Notes: a model not told the origin generated them from the sequence alone. A stretch of 64,000 nt of DNA from Bradyrhizobium manausense (GCF_018129685.1 NZ_JAFCLG010000004.1:1-64000), one strand, 5' to 3'. Positions 33,588 to 42,979 are shown, counted from the stretch's first letter. Numbers and translations: made by a program.

Positions 33588-35459
33588 CTAGCCTGCGCCG
33601 AGCGCGACTGCGAGATTGTACGTCAACAGGCTCGCCGCATAGGCCAGCACCAGCATGTAGCCGAAGGTCGCCGCCATCCAGCCCCAGCTGCCGGTCTCGC
33701 GCCTGATGACGGCGAGCGTGGAGGCGCATTGCGGAGCGAAGATGTACCAGGCGAGCATCGACAGCGCGGTCGCCAGCGACCATTTCGTCGCCAGCACCTG
33801 GCCGATCTGCTCGGCGGCTTCCTTGCCGCCCTCGATCGCATAGACGGTGCCGAGGGCTGCGACCGCGACCTCGCGCGCCGCCATGCCCGGAATCAGCGCA
33901 ACCGCGATCTGCCAGTTGAAGCCGACGGGATGAAGCAGCGGCTCGATCGCCTTGCCGATGATGGCAGCGAGGCTGAAGTCGATCGCGGGCTCCGTCGCGC
34001 CCGCCGGCGGCTGCGGGAACGAGGCCAGGAACCAGATCAACACCATCATCGAGAAGATCGTGGTGCCGGCGCGCTGCAGGAACATCTTTGCGCGGGTGTA
34101 GATGCCGATCGCGATCGATTTCAGCCGCGGCACCTTGTAGTCCGGCAGCTCCAGCATGAAGGGCGCCGGCGCGTAGTCGCGCAGCATGAAGAACTTGATC
34201 AGGAACGAGACCGCAAGCGCGCTGGTGATGCCGGCGGCGTAGAGCCCGAACATCACGAGGCCCTGCAGGTTGATGAAGCCCCAAACCTCCTTCGCCGGAA
34301 TGAAGGCGGAGATGATCAGCGTGTAGACGGGAATGCGCGCCGAGCAGGTCATCAGCGGCGCGATCAGGATCGTGGTCAGCCGGTCGCGCTTGTTGTCGAT
34401 CACGCGCGTCGCCATGATGCCCGGGATGGCGCAGGCAAAGCTCGACAGCAGCGGGATGAACGCGCGGCCGTGCAGGCCGGCACCGCCCATGATGCGGTCC
34501 ATCAGGAACGCCGCGCGCGCCATGTAGCCGAAATCTTCCAGCAGCAGGATGAACAGGAAGATGACGATGATCTGCGGCAGGAACACGATGACGCTGCCGA
34601 CGCCCGATATCACCCCGTTCTGAAGGAAGCTCTGCAACAGGCCGGCGGGCAGGGTAGCGTGCACGAACTCGCCCAGCGCATCGAAGCCGGATTGCAGCAG
34701 CTCCATCAGCGGCTGCGCCCAGGCGAACACCGCCTGGAACATCACGAACAGGATCAGCGCCAGCACGATCAGGCCGCCGACCGGATGCAGCACGACCGCG
34801 TCGATCCGCGCGGTCATCGTGTCAGGGCGCGCAGGCAGGCTGACGCAATCGGAGATGATGCGGTCGGCCTCGCGCTGGGTCGCGCGCAACTCGGCGACGC
34901 TGAGCGCGCGCCAGTTGTTCTCCGCGGACTCGGCTGCGAGCCTTGCCGAGATCTCGTCGGTCAGGGCCAGAAGATCGGCCGTGCCGCCCTTGCGCACCGC
35001 AATCGAGGTGACCACCGGCACGCCAAGCTCCTTGGCGAGCCTGGTGACGTCGACCGAGATGCCGCGGCGGCTCGCGATGTCGAACATGTTGAGGACGAGG
35101 ATCATCGGCCGGCCGGTGCGCTTGAGTTCCAGCAACAGGCGGATGGTCAGCCGCAGATTGGTGGCGTCGGCCACGCACAGCACGAGATCGGGCACGGTCT
35201 CGCCGGTGGCCTTGCCGAGCACGAAGTCGCGGGTGATCTCCTCGTCCGGGCTGCGGCCGCGCAGCGAATAGGTGCCGGGCAGGTCGACGACGGAGACCTG
35301 CCGCCCCAACGGAGTGACGAAGAAACCCTCCTTGCGCTCGACGGTGACGCCCGGATAGTTCGCGACCTTCTGCCGGCTGCCCGTCAGCGCATTGAACAGC
35401 GACGTCTTGCCGCTGTTTGGCGTGCCCACCAGGGCGAGATGCAGAAGGGGTAATTCCAT
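33588..35459 (-). CDS. feoB: ferrous iron transporter FeoB
   Basis: 623 residues. The N-terminal G domain has GTPNSGKTSLFN (G1), NYPGVTVERKEG (G2), DLPGTYSL (G3) and LNMFD (G4). The C-terminal membrane part has two Gate domains, e.g. FSSFACAIPGIMATRVI and AREVAVAALGTVYAIEG. FeoB imports Fe(II) using GTP. It is shorter than the roughly 770-residue E. coli protein but close to many alphaproteobacterial forms. feoA lies 23 nt upstream, so they form an operon. Confidence 0.95.
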   Translation of the reverse strand: MELPLLHLALVGTPNSGKTSLFNALTGSRQKVANYPGVTVERKEGFFVTPLGRQVSVVDLPGTYSLRGRSPDEEITRDFVLGKATGETVPDLVLCVADATNLRLTIRLLLELKRTGRPMILVLNMFDIASRRGISVDVTRLAKELGVPVVTSIAVRKGGTADLLALTDEISARLAAESAENNWRALSVAELRATQREADRIISDCVSLPARPDTMTARIDAVVLHPVGGLIVLALILFVMFQAVFAWAQPLMELLQSGFDALGEFVHATLPAGLLQSFLQNGVISGVGSVIVFLPQIIVIFLFILLLEDFGYMARAAFLMDRIMGGAGLHGRAFIPLLSSFACAIPGIMATRVIDNKRDRLTTILIAPLMTCSARIPVYTLIISAFIPAKEVWGFINLQGLVMFGLYAAGITSALAVSFLIKFFMLRDYAPAPFMLELPDYKVPRLKSIAIGIYTRAKMFLQRAGTTIFSMMVLIWFLASFPQPPAGATEPAIDFSLAAIIGKAIEPLLHPVGFNWQIAVALIPGMAAREVAVAALGTVYAIEGGKEAAEQIGQVLATKWSLATALSMLAWYIFAPQCASTLAVIRRETGSWGWMAATFGYMLVLAYAASLLTYNLAVALGAG

Positions 35460-35482
35460 GGATCAAATATCCGGTCGCGCTT

Positions 35483-35758
35483 CTAGGCGACGATGATGGC
35501 CATGGCTTCGCGGCGGCGGACCGCGATGGTGATGTTGTCGACCCGCACGGCGATCGGGTCGCGCCCGACCAGCCCCTCGTGCAGGACCTCGACCCGCGCG
35601 CCCTCGACGAAGCCGAGCTCGATCAGCCGGCTCTCGAGCTCGATGTCCGAGAGGGCCGAGCCCGCGTCCTTGGCGGAGAGGTGGTGAATGACGCCGGTAT
35701 AGCCGCGCTGAGCCAGGCCCAGCGGCATCTCGCGGCGCGTATCATGGGTGTCGGTCAT
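35483..35758 (-). CDS. feoA: FeoA, small SH3-like partner of FeoB
   Basis: 91 residues of FeoA type: MPLGLAQRGYTGVIHHLSAKDAGSALSDIELESRLIELGFVEGARVEVLHEG, ending in basic VRRREAMAIIV. FeoA probably stabilises or regulates FeoB. I chose the ATG at 35758 over 35773. It is the first gene of the iron operon. A dyad that resembles an Irr box lies about 55 nt upstream. Confidence 0.9.
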   Translation of the reverse strand: MTDTHDTRREMPLGLAQRGYTGVIHHLSAKDAGSALSDIELESRLIELGFVEGARVEVLHEGLVGRDPIAVRVDNITIAVRRREAMAIIVA

Positions 35759-35811
35759 GCCCTGTATTTTCAACGCAGGGCAGTGAGGTCAAGCGCGCAT
35801 GCTCCTCGAAA

Positions 35812-35840
35812 CTGCACCTTAGAGCGATTTTAAAGTGCAG
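35812..35840. promoter_or_regulatory. dyad upstream of feoAB, possible Irr/ICE-type iron box
   Basis: CTGCAC and GTGCAG flank an inner sequence that reads, on the minus strand, TTTAAAATCGCTCTAAG. This resembles the Irr iron-control element consensus TTTAGAA-N3-TTCTAAA with about three differences. The link to iron control rests on the resemblance and on the position before feoA. Confidence 0.35.
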
Positions 35841-35877
35841 ATCACAAAGCCGTGGGCCAAGTGCCAGTTGCTCTGGA

Positions 35878-36132
35878 CTACTGCGCCGGGACCTTGTCCG
35901 GCTGGATCGCGGCCATGGCGCGGCTCTTGAAGTAGTCGAGCACGAACAGGCGGATCGCCGAGGACAGATTGCCCTGCTGGCGGGCGCCGTCGATTTCGCC
36001 GACCAGTTCGGACAGCGTCATGTTGCGCAGGCCCGAGATCTCCTTCATGCCGTTCCAGAACGCCTCTTCCAGGCTGACGCTGGTCTTGTGTCCGGCGACC
36101 ACGATCGAACGTTTCACGACGGGCGACTTCAT
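35878..36132 (-). CDS. ribbon-helix-helix domain protein
   Basis: 84 residues. VKRSIVVAGHKTSVSLEEAFWNGMKEISGLRNMTLSELVGEIDGAR has the strand-helix-helix pattern of the RHH_4 family (PF13467). Such proteins are small DNA-binding regulators. Start ATG at 36132 overlaps the stop of the DUF4169 gene as ATGA. The longer frame back to 36393 is only the shadow of that upstream gene. Confidence 0.88.
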   Translation of the reverse strand: MKSPVVKRSIVVAGHKTSVSLEEAFWNGMKEISGLRNMTLSELVGEIDGARQQGNLSSAIRLFVLDYFKSRAMAAIQPDKVPAQ

Positions 36133-36317
36133 GGCTGCTCCTCGCGATCGATCCGGTGCTGGTCCAGATGCGCTGTCGCCTGGTCCGCCTGCTTCTCCTG
36201 CGACGCTCGCTCGGCCTTCGTGCGGCCGAACTTCGTTCGGTTGGCGTCCGCCTGCTTCGCCGAGGCTTCCCGCTCGGCGCGCTTCCTGAAACGATTCAGG
36301 TTGATGACGTTCCCCAT
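36129..36317 (-). CDS. DUF4169-family small protein
   Basis: 62 residues, highly charged. MGNVINLNRFRKRAEREASAKQADANRTKFG is the family signature. Function is unknown; the basic composition suggests nucleic-acid binding. It overlaps the ribbon-helix-helix gene by 4 nt, and the pair recurs together in alphaproteobacteria, which hints at a joint role. Confidence 0.85.
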   Translation of the reverse strand: MGNVINLNRFRKRAEREASAKQADANRTKFGRTKAERASQEKQADQATAHLDQHRIDREEQP

Positions 36318-36595
36318 GGCGCGTCTCCATCATCCGCTCCTCTTCAGGCTGGATGAAACTTCCAGAAACAGGGCGCTGCGTTGCGCCCCGCAAGACTTGA
36401 TCGTCATTCGCGTGTCCTCGTCAATTGGCCTCGACGGCCATCAAACGATGAATTCCGCCCCGAAAAGGGGCAGGCGGCTTGCGTAACATGCGCCCCCGTC
36501 GACACATTGACGGTAATCAAATCCTGTCCTTTAAACCTTATAATTATGAGCTTTCGGGCTCCGTATCACTACGGATGACTATCGGAATTCGGAAT

Positions 36596-38011
36596 TTATC
36601 CGGGCCTCGTCATCTTCTCCGGCTGCACCAGGCGGTCGAATTCGTCTGACGAGACGAAGCCCAGCCGCAGTGCCTCTTCCTTCAGCGTGGTGCCGTTGGC
36701 GTGCGCGGTCTTGGCCACCTTGGCGGCGTTGTCGTATCCGATCTTCGGCGCCAGCGCGGTCACCAGCATCAGCGAACGCTCCATCAGCTCCTTGATGTGC
36801 TTCTGGTCGGCGCGAATGCCGCTGACGCAGTGCTCGGTGAAGGAGCGCGCGGCATCCGCCATCAGGCGGATCGAGTGCAGCATGTTGTAGGCGAGAACGG
36901 GCTTGTAGACGTTGAGCTCGAAATGGCCCTGACTGCCGGCGACCGTGATTGCCGTGTGGTTGCCGAACACCTGGCAGCACACCATGGTCATCGCCTCGCA
37001 CTGCGTCGGATTAACCTTGCCCGGCATGATCGACGAGCCCGGCTCGTTCTCCGGCAGGATCAATTCGCCGAGCCCGGAGCGCGGGCCCGATCCGAGCAGG
37101 CGGATATCGTTGGCGATCTTGAACAGGCCGGTCGCGACCGAGTTGATGGCACCGTGCGCCAGCACATAGGCATCGTTTGACGCCAGCGCTTCGAATTTGT
37201 TGGCGGCGCTGGTGAAGGGCAGCTTCGTAATCCCTGCAACGTGCTTTGCGAACAGCTTTGCAAAGCGCGGCTTGGAGTTGAGGCCGGTGCCGACGGCGGT
37301 GCCGCCCTGCGCCAGCGGATAGAGATCCTTCACTGCGACCTTGAGCCGCGCGATGCCGCTCTCGACCTGCGCGGCATAGCCCGAAAATTCCTGGCCGAGC
37401 GTCAGCGGCGTCGCGTCCTGGGTGTGGGTGCGCCCGATCTTCACGATCTTCGCGAACTCCTGCTCCTTCTTGCGCAGCGCGCGATGAAGCTCGCCGAGCG
37501 CGGGGACGAGGTCGGCGGTGATACGGCTCGCGGCCGCGATGTGCATTGCGGTCGGGAAGGAGTCGTTCGACGACTGGCTCATGTTGACGTGGTCGTTGGG
37601 ATGCACCGGCGTCTTGGCGCCAAGTTCGCCGCCGAGCAGTTCGTTGGCGCGGTTGGCGATGACCTCGTTGAGGTTCATGTTGCTCTGGGTGCCCGAGCCG
37701 GTCTGCCACACGACAAGCGGGAAGTGGTCGTCGAGCTTGCCTTCGATCACCTCATGCGCGGCGCGGATGATCGCGCCGGCTCTGCGCTTGTCGAGCAGGC
37801 CGAGCTCGAGGTTGGTCTGTGCGGCCGCAAGCTTGACGATGCCGAGCGCGTGCACGAGCGAGATCGGCATGCGGTCGATGCCGATGCGGAAATTCTGGCG
37901 CGAGCGTTCGGTCTGCGCGCCCCAATAGCGATCGGCGGGGACCTCGATGGGACCGAAACTGTCGGTCTCGGTGCGGGTCGCGGAGCGGGCAGTCTTCGCA
38001 GCTTTGGCCAT
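36596..38011 (-). CDS. fumC: fumarate hydratase, class II
   Basis: 471 residues, the usual size. Fumarase C converts fumarate and water to malate in the TCA cycle. Signatures: [16 protein letters not shown] (near 102), NMSQSSND (143-150), [16 protein letters not shown] (catalytic His196) and [11 protein letters not shown] (325-335). I chose the ATG at 38011 ([10 protein letters not shown]); ATGs at 38023 and 38056 are also in frame. sspB and ssrA lie upstream on the same strand, but the gap suggests separate transcription. Confidence 0.97.
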   Translation of the reverse strand: MAKAAKTARSATRTETDSFGPIEVPADRYWGAQTERSRQNFRIGIDRMPISLVHALGIVKLAAAQTNLELGLLDKRRAGAIIRAAHEVIEGKLDDHFPLVVWQTGSGTQSNMNLNEVIANRANELLGGELGAKTPVHPNDHVNMSQSSNDSFPTAMHIAAASRITADLVPALGELHRALRKKEQEFAKIVKIGRTHTQDATPLTLGQEFSGYAAQVESGIARLKVAVKDLYPLAQGGTAVGTGLNSKPRFAKLFAKHVAGITKLPFTSAANKFEALASNDAYVLAHGAINSVATGLFKIANDIRLLGSGPRSGLGELILPENEPGSSIMPGKVNPTQCEAMTMVCCQVFGNHTAITVAGSQGHFELNVYKPVLAYNMLHSIRLMADAARSFTEHCVSGIRADQKHIKELMERSLMLVTALAPKIGYDNAAKVAKTAHANGTTLKEEALRLGFVSSDEFDRLVQPEKMTRPG

Positions 38012-38112
38012 GAGCACATCCATTCCGCCGCGCGAAACGCCGCGCGGCCTCTTCATGTGCTCTTCTATATATGGAGTTTGGCCGGCCGCGATGGTCTCGC
38101 GGCCAACTCAGA

Positions 38113-38631
38113 TCATTTCTTGCGGAAACGATCGAGCCGCACGACTTCGGCGCCGCCCTGGTTCGGCGGGGTCGGCTCTTCCACGGTCTCCGCAGGCTCA
38201 GCGGCAGGCGCGGGCACCGCGACAGCCGATGGGGCAGGGGCGGCCGGCAAGGTCTCGCCCGTCACCTCGGTGACATCGGATGTGTCGAACTGGAGACCGA
38301 ACTTCACGGACGGGTCGAGGAAGCTCTTGATGGCGCTGAACGGCACCACCAGCCGCTCGGGAATGCCGCCAAAGGACAGGCCGACCTCGAAACGGTCCTC
38401 GAGGACGGTGAGGTCCCAGAACTGGTGCTGGAGGATGATCGTCATCTCTTCCGGGTATTGGGCCAGCAGCCGGCTCGACAGCTTCACGCCCTCGGCCTTC
38501 GATACGAAGGTGATGAAGAAATGATGCTCGCCCGGCAGGCCGTGGGCCGCGGCATCGGTCAGCACCTTGCGCAGCACGCCGCGCAGGGCGTCCCGTGCCA
38601 GCACATCGTATCGGATATGATCGGTCGCCAT
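38113..38631 (-). CDS. sspB: SspB-family ClpXP adaptor (alphaproteobacterial type)
   Basis: 172 residues. The tag-binding fold spans about 1-115 (RYDVLARDALRGVLRKVLTDAAAHGLPGEHHFFITF, FWDLTVLEDRFEVGLSFGG). A disordered Ala/Pro linker follows, and the last residues VVRLDRFRKK are the ClpX-binding tail. SspB delivers ssrA-tagged proteins to ClpXP. The ATG at 38631 matches family starts. The tmRNA gene that makes those tags lies 130 nt upstream on the same strand. Confidence 0.9.
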   Translation of the reverse strand: MATDHIRYDVLARDALRGVLRKVLTDAAAHGLPGEHHFFITFVSKAEGVKLSSRLLAQYPEEMTIILQHQFWDLTVLEDRFEVGLSFGGIPERLVVPFSAIKSFLDPSVKFGLQFDTSDVTEVTGETLPAAPAPSAVAVPAPAAEPAETVEEPTPPNQGGAEVVRLDRFRKK

Positions 38632-38761
38632 GGTGGTCCTGTTGCATTCCCGGAGCCCGGCCCTGCCGGCCCGACTCGCCAAGCCGCAATAGTACCGCGC
38701 CTGACGGGTCAGCAGGAGTCCCCGCCGGGAAGGAAATCGGAGGTAAGTGGAGGCTTCTGTT

Positions 38762-39089
38762 GCCAGGTGCCTCCGAACCCCGCCTAACGGAGCTTAACCC
38801 GTTAGGACTTTAAGATGGTCTTTCAAACTGCGTTACGCAGCCTGAGCAACCGGAGCAAAGTTGTCGTTGGCAACTATTGCATTAGCCCGATAACGGCGGA
38901 ACAATACCGGGAAAAAGTACGCCCTTTACGCCCTCGTCGATCCTATTTCGCCCCCGCCAAAACCCGCCTCTCGGTGGGCTGAAGCCCGAAGTCCGGTGGG
39001 CTTTGGTGGAGGCGCCGGGTACCGCCCCCGGGTCCGAATGGTTTATTGCGACGACCGTTTATTTCCATAGCCGGCGAACCGGCACCTCC
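38762..39089 (-). ncRNA. ssrA: two-piece (circularly permuted) tmRNA
   Basis: On the minus strand the acceptor piece comes first: it starts near 39089 with GGAGGTGCC and ends with GCCTCCACCA at 39004. A removed linker of about 48 bases follows. The coding piece starts near 38955 with GGGGGCGAAATAGGATCGAC and contains the tag codons for ANDNFAPVAQAA with stop TAA at 38833-38835. The stem CCTAACGG/CCGTTAGG follows, and GGCACC near 38766-38771 can pair with GGTGCC of the acceptor piece. This order is characteristic of alphaproteobacteria. The RNA frees stalled ribosomes and tags the protein. End positions are estimates. Confidence 0.92.
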
Positions 39090-39218
39090 AATATAGGGGG
39101 CAAAGGTTTCAAATGACAGGTGTTTCGAGCGACCGCGGCGATGTTCCCTTTGGATAGGTCCGAGTTGGTTCACGGCCTGATCTTGGCCACGCCGCGGGAG
39201 ACGTTCTAAGTTCCTGAC

Positions 39219-39824
39219 ATGTCCCCGGATTCAGCACCGGCCGCCCAAGAGCCGGACATCTCCACCGCCCACGCCCCTCCGCCCGGCCTGCTCGCGCTGT
39301 TCCTGGCATTTGCCAGGATGTCACTGGCCGGCTTTGGCGGCGTCCTGGTGTTCGCCCGTCATGCCATCGTCGACCAGCATCGCTGGATGACGGCGGACGA
39401 GTTCAACGAGACCTTTGCGCTCTGCCACTTCCTGCCTGGGCCCAACATCGTCAATCTGTCGATGGTGTTCGGATCGCGGTTGCGCGGCATCGCCGGCGGC
39501 GTTGCCGCGTTTACCGGGCTATTGCTGCCGCCGACCCTCATCATGACCGTGCTCGCGATCATCTACGCCCGGTTCGGCGACGTGGACGTGCTGCGTCGTA
39601 GTCTCGCAGGCATCTCCTGCGCCGCAGTCGGCCTCCTCATCACCGTGGTCTTCAGGATGATGACGCCACTCCTCAAGCGAATGGACGTCGTCGTGCTCGT
39701 CCTGATGCTCGGCGTGTTCACGGCCATCGGTGTGCTTCGCTGGCCGCTGCAAGCGGTACTGCTGGTCGCGATCCCGCTCAGCGTCGCGGTTACATATCTG
39801 ATGCGACGGAAGGTAGCGGCATGA
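39219..39824 (+). CDS. chrA: chromate transporter, N-terminal-half protein
   Basis: 201 residues. The CHR-domain hallmarks are LFLAFARMSLAGFGGVLVF and FALCHFLPGPNIVNLSMVFGSRLRGIAGGVAAFTGLLLPP. Here ChrA is made from two short genes, and this is the first. The domain exports chromate, or exchanges sulfate and chromate, across the inner membrane. The stop overlaps the next start as ATGA. A proline-rich N-terminal leader (about 25 residues) precedes the first helix. Confidence 0.9.
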   Translation: MSPDSAPAAQEPDISTAHAPPPGLLALFLAFARMSLAGFGGVLVFARHAIVDQHRWMTADEFNETFALCHFLPGPNIVNLSMVFGSRLRGIAGGVAAFTGLLLPPTLIMTVLAIIYARFGDVDVLRRSLAGISCAAVGLLITVVFRMMTPLLKRMDVVVLVLMLGVFTAIGVLRWPLQAVLLVAIPLSVAVTYLMRRKVAA

Positions 39825-40351
39825 GCAGCCAGAATCCGATCTGGGCGCTGATCTCCACCTTTAGTCTCATGTCGCTGTTCGCGGTTGGCGGTGCTGCGGC
39901 TGCGGTGCCCGAGATGCACCGCATCGCGGTCGATGTGCATCACTGGATGACCGACAAGCAGTTCGCGGACGCCTATGCGATTGCGCAGCTCTCGCCGGGT
40001 CCGAACGTCCTGATCGTCACGCTGATCGGCTATGCTGTCGCCGGCATTCCCGGCGCGCTGGCTGCGACACTGGCAATGTGCCTGCCGACGGCGCTGCTCG
40101 CCTACTATGTCAGCCGGCTCTTGAATCGGCCGAGCCAATCGCGCTGGCCCGCCCTGATCCAGGCTGCACTGGTTCCGCTGTCGATCGGGTTGATGGCGGC
40201 GAGTGCCTTGATCCTCGCGCAGTCGACCGATCGCAGCATTGCTGCGCTGCTTCTGACCGCGACGGTCGCAGTGATTGCCTTCGTCTCGCGCGTCAATCCG
40301 CTATGGCTTCTGCTCGCGGGAGGCCTGTTGGGTTTTGCTGGCATTGTGTGA
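39821..40351 (+). CDS. chrA: chromate transporter, C-terminal-half protein
   Basis: 176 residues, a second CHR domain: LISTFSLMSLFAVGGAAAAVPEM and AYAIAQLSPGPNVLIVTLIGYAVAGIPGALAATLAMCLP. The two halves together correspond to a full ChrA dimer unit, probably assembled in opposite membrane orientation. It overlaps the first gene by 4 nt and ends the operon. Confidence 0.9.
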   Translation: MSSQNPIWALISTFSLMSLFAVGGAAAAVPEMHRIAVDVHHWMTDKQFADAYAIAQLSPGPNVLIVTLIGYAVAGIPGALAATLAMCLPTALLAYYVSRLLNRPSQSRWPALIQAALVPLSIGLMAASALILAQSTDRSIAALLLTATVAVIAFVSRVNPLWLLLAGGLLGFAGIV

Positions 40352-40445
40352 TGAAAATGGCTAGGCAATGATCCGGGGCGGGGATCCATTTCCAGCCGAT
40401 TAGAACAACAGTGCTCGTGACTTACGGGTCGCGGAGGAGACATGC

Positions 40446-41207
40446 ATGGCCGATACGATGGGCCACTCGGCGACAGCCACCAAACACACGTCGGTAGCGC
40501 TCGGCTTCTGCCTGCTGGCGCTCGCGCCGCAGATCTTCGAGTTGATCTGGTCGATCGGGACGATCTTCGGCTGGGGCGCCGGACGCGGTCCGGCCACGGT
40601 TCTGGTCAGCCACATCACCGCTCTGGTTGCCGGCGCGCCTGCTGCGCTGCTCGGTGCGATCGGCGGCGAGACCAAGAAGGCGTCATCGGATGTGCTGCTG
40701 GCGCTGATTTATTCCTATCCGTTGTTTGCGGTGGCAATCCTCACGATCTTCATGACGATCAGGTCCGCGCAGGACTATGTCGGCGGCATCGTTCTGATGG
40801 CGCTTGCCTTGTTCGCGCTGTGGGCCTCCAGCGATCTGCAGGGGATGCGCGGCTTCTCCTTCGGCGCCGGCACTGCGCCGCGGATGTTTGGCGGGCTGCT
40901 CGTCGCACTTGGCGCCGGCATCGCCTTGACGGGACTGCTGACCGATGGGCCCGGGATGGCGCACTATGCCTGGCGCGGGCCGCTGTTTGTGATGGTTTCG
41001 ATCGTCTTCTTCGCCTTGGCGATCAGACCGCTCGGGGTGGTGGTTACGGCGTTTACAAGCTTCCTGATCTCGGCGATGGGCACACATGAGACGCGCTGGG
41101 TCGAAGCGGTCATCGTCGGCGCCTGCCTGACGCTCGGTTGCGCGCTGCTCTTCCCCTACGTGCTCGGGCTGCCGATGCCGATGTTCCCGCGCTTCCTGGT
41201 TCAGTGA
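40446..41207 (+). CDS. tripartite tricarboxylate transporter, TctB-like small membrane subunit
   Basis: 253 residues, about 100 more than usual for TctB. The N-terminal part adds at least two hydrophobic segments before the TctB-like region (SAQDYVGGIVLMALALFALW, FGAGTAPRMFGGLLVALGAG). TctB and TctA form the membrane channel for citrate-like acids. GGAGGA precedes the start. The last codon is 7 nt before the tctA start. Confidence 0.85.
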   Translation: MADTMGHSATATKHTSVALGFCLLALAPQIFELIWSIGTIFGWGAGRGPATVLVSHITALVAGAPAALLGAIGGETKKASSDVLLALIYSYPLFAVAILTIFMTIRSAQDYVGGIVLMALALFALWASSDLQGMRGFSFGAGTAPRMFGGLLVALGAGIALTGLLTDGPGMAHYAWRGPLFVMVSIVFFALAIRPLGVVVTAFTSFLISAMGTHETRWVEAVIVGACLTLGCALLFPYVLGLPMPMFPRFLVQ

Positions 41208-41214
41208 GGGTTTG

Positions 41215-42780
41215 ATGTTCGATCTCTTCCACAATCTGGGCCTCGGTTTCGGCGTCGTTTTCCAGATTTCCTGGTGGTCACCCTGGTGGCTCTATGGCGC
41301 GTCGCTGCCGATCTCGATCAATATTCTCATGTGCCTGATTGGCGCATTGGTCGGCACGCTTGTCGGCGTGCTGCCGGGCATCGGCACTGTTGCAACCGTG
41401 GCGATGCTGCTGCCGATCACCTTCGGCTTGCCGCCGGTCGGCGCACTGATCATGCTCGCCGGCATCTATTACGGCGCCCAGTACGGCGGCTCGACCACAT
41501 CTATCCTGGTCAATATTCCCGGTGAGGCGACATCGGTCGTCACCGCCATCGACGGCCACGCGATGGCCAAGCAGGGCCGCGCCGGCCCGGCGCTGGCGAT
41601 CGCCGCGATCGGCTCGTTCTTCGCCGGTTGCGTTGCGACCGTGCTCATCGCTGTCCTCGGCGCGCCGCTCACAAAGCTCGCGCTGGCGTTCGGTCCTGCC
41701 GAATACTTTTCGCTGATGGTGCTCGGCCTGATCTTCGCCGTCGTGCTGGCCAAGGGCTCCGTGCTCAAGGCGATCGCGATGATCGTGTTCGGCCTGCTGC
41801 TGTCGATGGTTGGTTCCGACATCGAGACCGGTGCCTCGCGCATGGCGTTCAACATTCCGGAGCTAGCCGACGGTCTCGGCTTTGCGACGGTGGCGATGGG
41901 CGTGTTCGGCTTTGCCGAGATCATCCGCAATCTCGACGCCGGCGCCGAGATGAACCGAGATCTCGTGCAGCAGAAGATCACCGGCCTGATGCCGACCAGG
42001 AAAGACCTGATCGACTCCGCGCCTGCGATCCTGCGCGGCACCGTGCTCGGTTCGATCCTCGGCATCCTGCCGGGTGGCGGCGCTGTCATCGCATCCTTTG
42101 CGTCCTATACGCTCGAGAAGAAGATCGCCAAGAACCCGTCGCGGTTCGGCCGCGGCGCGATCGAGGGCGTGGCAGCACCGGAAAGCGCCAACAACGCGGC
42201 CGCTCAGACCTCCTTCATTCCGCTGCTCACCCTTGGAATTCCGCCGAACGCGGTGATGGCGTTGATGGTCGGCGCGATGACCATCCATGGCATCGTGCCG
42301 GGCCCGCAGGTGATGCAGAAACAGCCGGAACTCGTCTGGGGCATGATCGCCTCGATGTGGATCGGCAATCTGATGCTGATCATCATCAACCTGCCTCTGG
42401 TCGGCATCTGGGTCCGCCTGCTGCGCGTGCCGTATCGGCTGATGTTCCCCTCGATCGTGATCTTCTGCGCGATCGGCATCTACTCGGTGAACAACGCGCC
42501 GGTCGACGTCATCCTCGCCGGCGTGTTTGGTCTGGTCGGCTACTGGCTGATCAAGCACGATTTCGAGCCGGCGCCGCTGCTGCTCGGCATGGTGCTCGGA
42601 CCGCTGATGGAAGAAAACCTGCGCCGGGCACTTCTGATATCGCGCGGCGACTGGACCGTATTCCTGACGCGTCCGCTGTCGGCCGTGCTGCTGGCGATCG
42701 CGGCCTTCCTGCTGGTGCTCACGGTTCTGCCTTTCTTGCGGGCCAAGCGCGACGAGGTGTTCACCGAATCCGAGAGCTGA
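41215..42780 (+). CDS. tctA: tripartite tricarboxylate transporter, TctA large membrane subunit
   Basis: 521 residues, the usual size. Family segments: GALVGTLVGVLPGIGTVATVAMLLP, GIYYGAQYGGSTTSILVNIPGE, and KGSVLKAIAMIVFGLLLSMVG. It moves carboxylic acids with sodium or protons. I used the ATG at 41215. No binding protein (TctC) gene is adjacent; such proteins are often encoded elsewhere in rhizobia. A hairpin terminator follows at 42833. Confidence 0.93.
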   Translation: MFDLFHNLGLGFGVVFQISWWSPWWLYGASLPISINILMCLIGALVGTLVGVLPGIGTVATVAMLLPITFGLPPVGALIMLAGIYYGAQYGGSTTSILVNIPGEATSVVTAIDGHAMAKQGRAGPALAIAAIGSFFAGCVATVLIAVLGAPLTKLALAFGPAEYFSLMVLGLIFAVVLAKGSVLKAIAMIVFGLLLSMVGSDIETGASRMAFNIPELADGLGFATVAMGVFGFAEIIRNLDAGAEMNRDLVQQKITGLMPTRKDLIDSAPAILRGTVLGSILGILPGGGAVIASFASYTLEKKIAKNPSRFGRGAIEGVAAPESANNAAAQTSFIPLLTLGIPPNAVMALMVGAMTIHGIVPGPQVMQKQPELVWGMIASMWIGNLMLIIINLPLVGIWVRLLRVPYRLMFPSIVIFCAIGIYSVNNAPVDVILAGVFGLVGYWLIKHDFEPAPLLLGMVLGPLMEENLRRALLISRGDWTVFLTRPLSAVLLAIAAFLLVLTVLPFLRAKRDEVFTESES

Positions 42781-42832
42781 TCGCGCCGCACCTGCGTCGG
42801 CGACTTAGCCAGCACTTTCAAGCTGATAGATG

Positions 42833-42860
42833 AGGGGCGGGACGCTGAGTTCCGCCCCTT
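42833..42860 (+). terminator. hairpin terminator after tctA
   Basis: AGGGGCGG and CCGCCCCT form an 8-bp stem with an 11-base loop, followed by TTGTCGTTT. It lies about 50 nt after the tctA stop and before thyA. Confidence 0.55.
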
Positions 42861-42979
42861 GTCGTTTCGGCCGAGGGCCCTCACTTTTCCGGGTATAATC
42901 AGTGGAGGCAGCGAATCGCCGCTGTCGCAGCGCCGGGGGCGCCGTTAAGTTTGCCGCCTCCCCAAAGGCTCTATCGCAC

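Noticed and set aside
33351..35453. Plus-strand open frame of 700 codons opposite feoB
   Set aside because: It covers feoB, whose G domain and gate motifs are clear. The translation is dominated by Arg, Asp, Gln and His in an antisense pattern.
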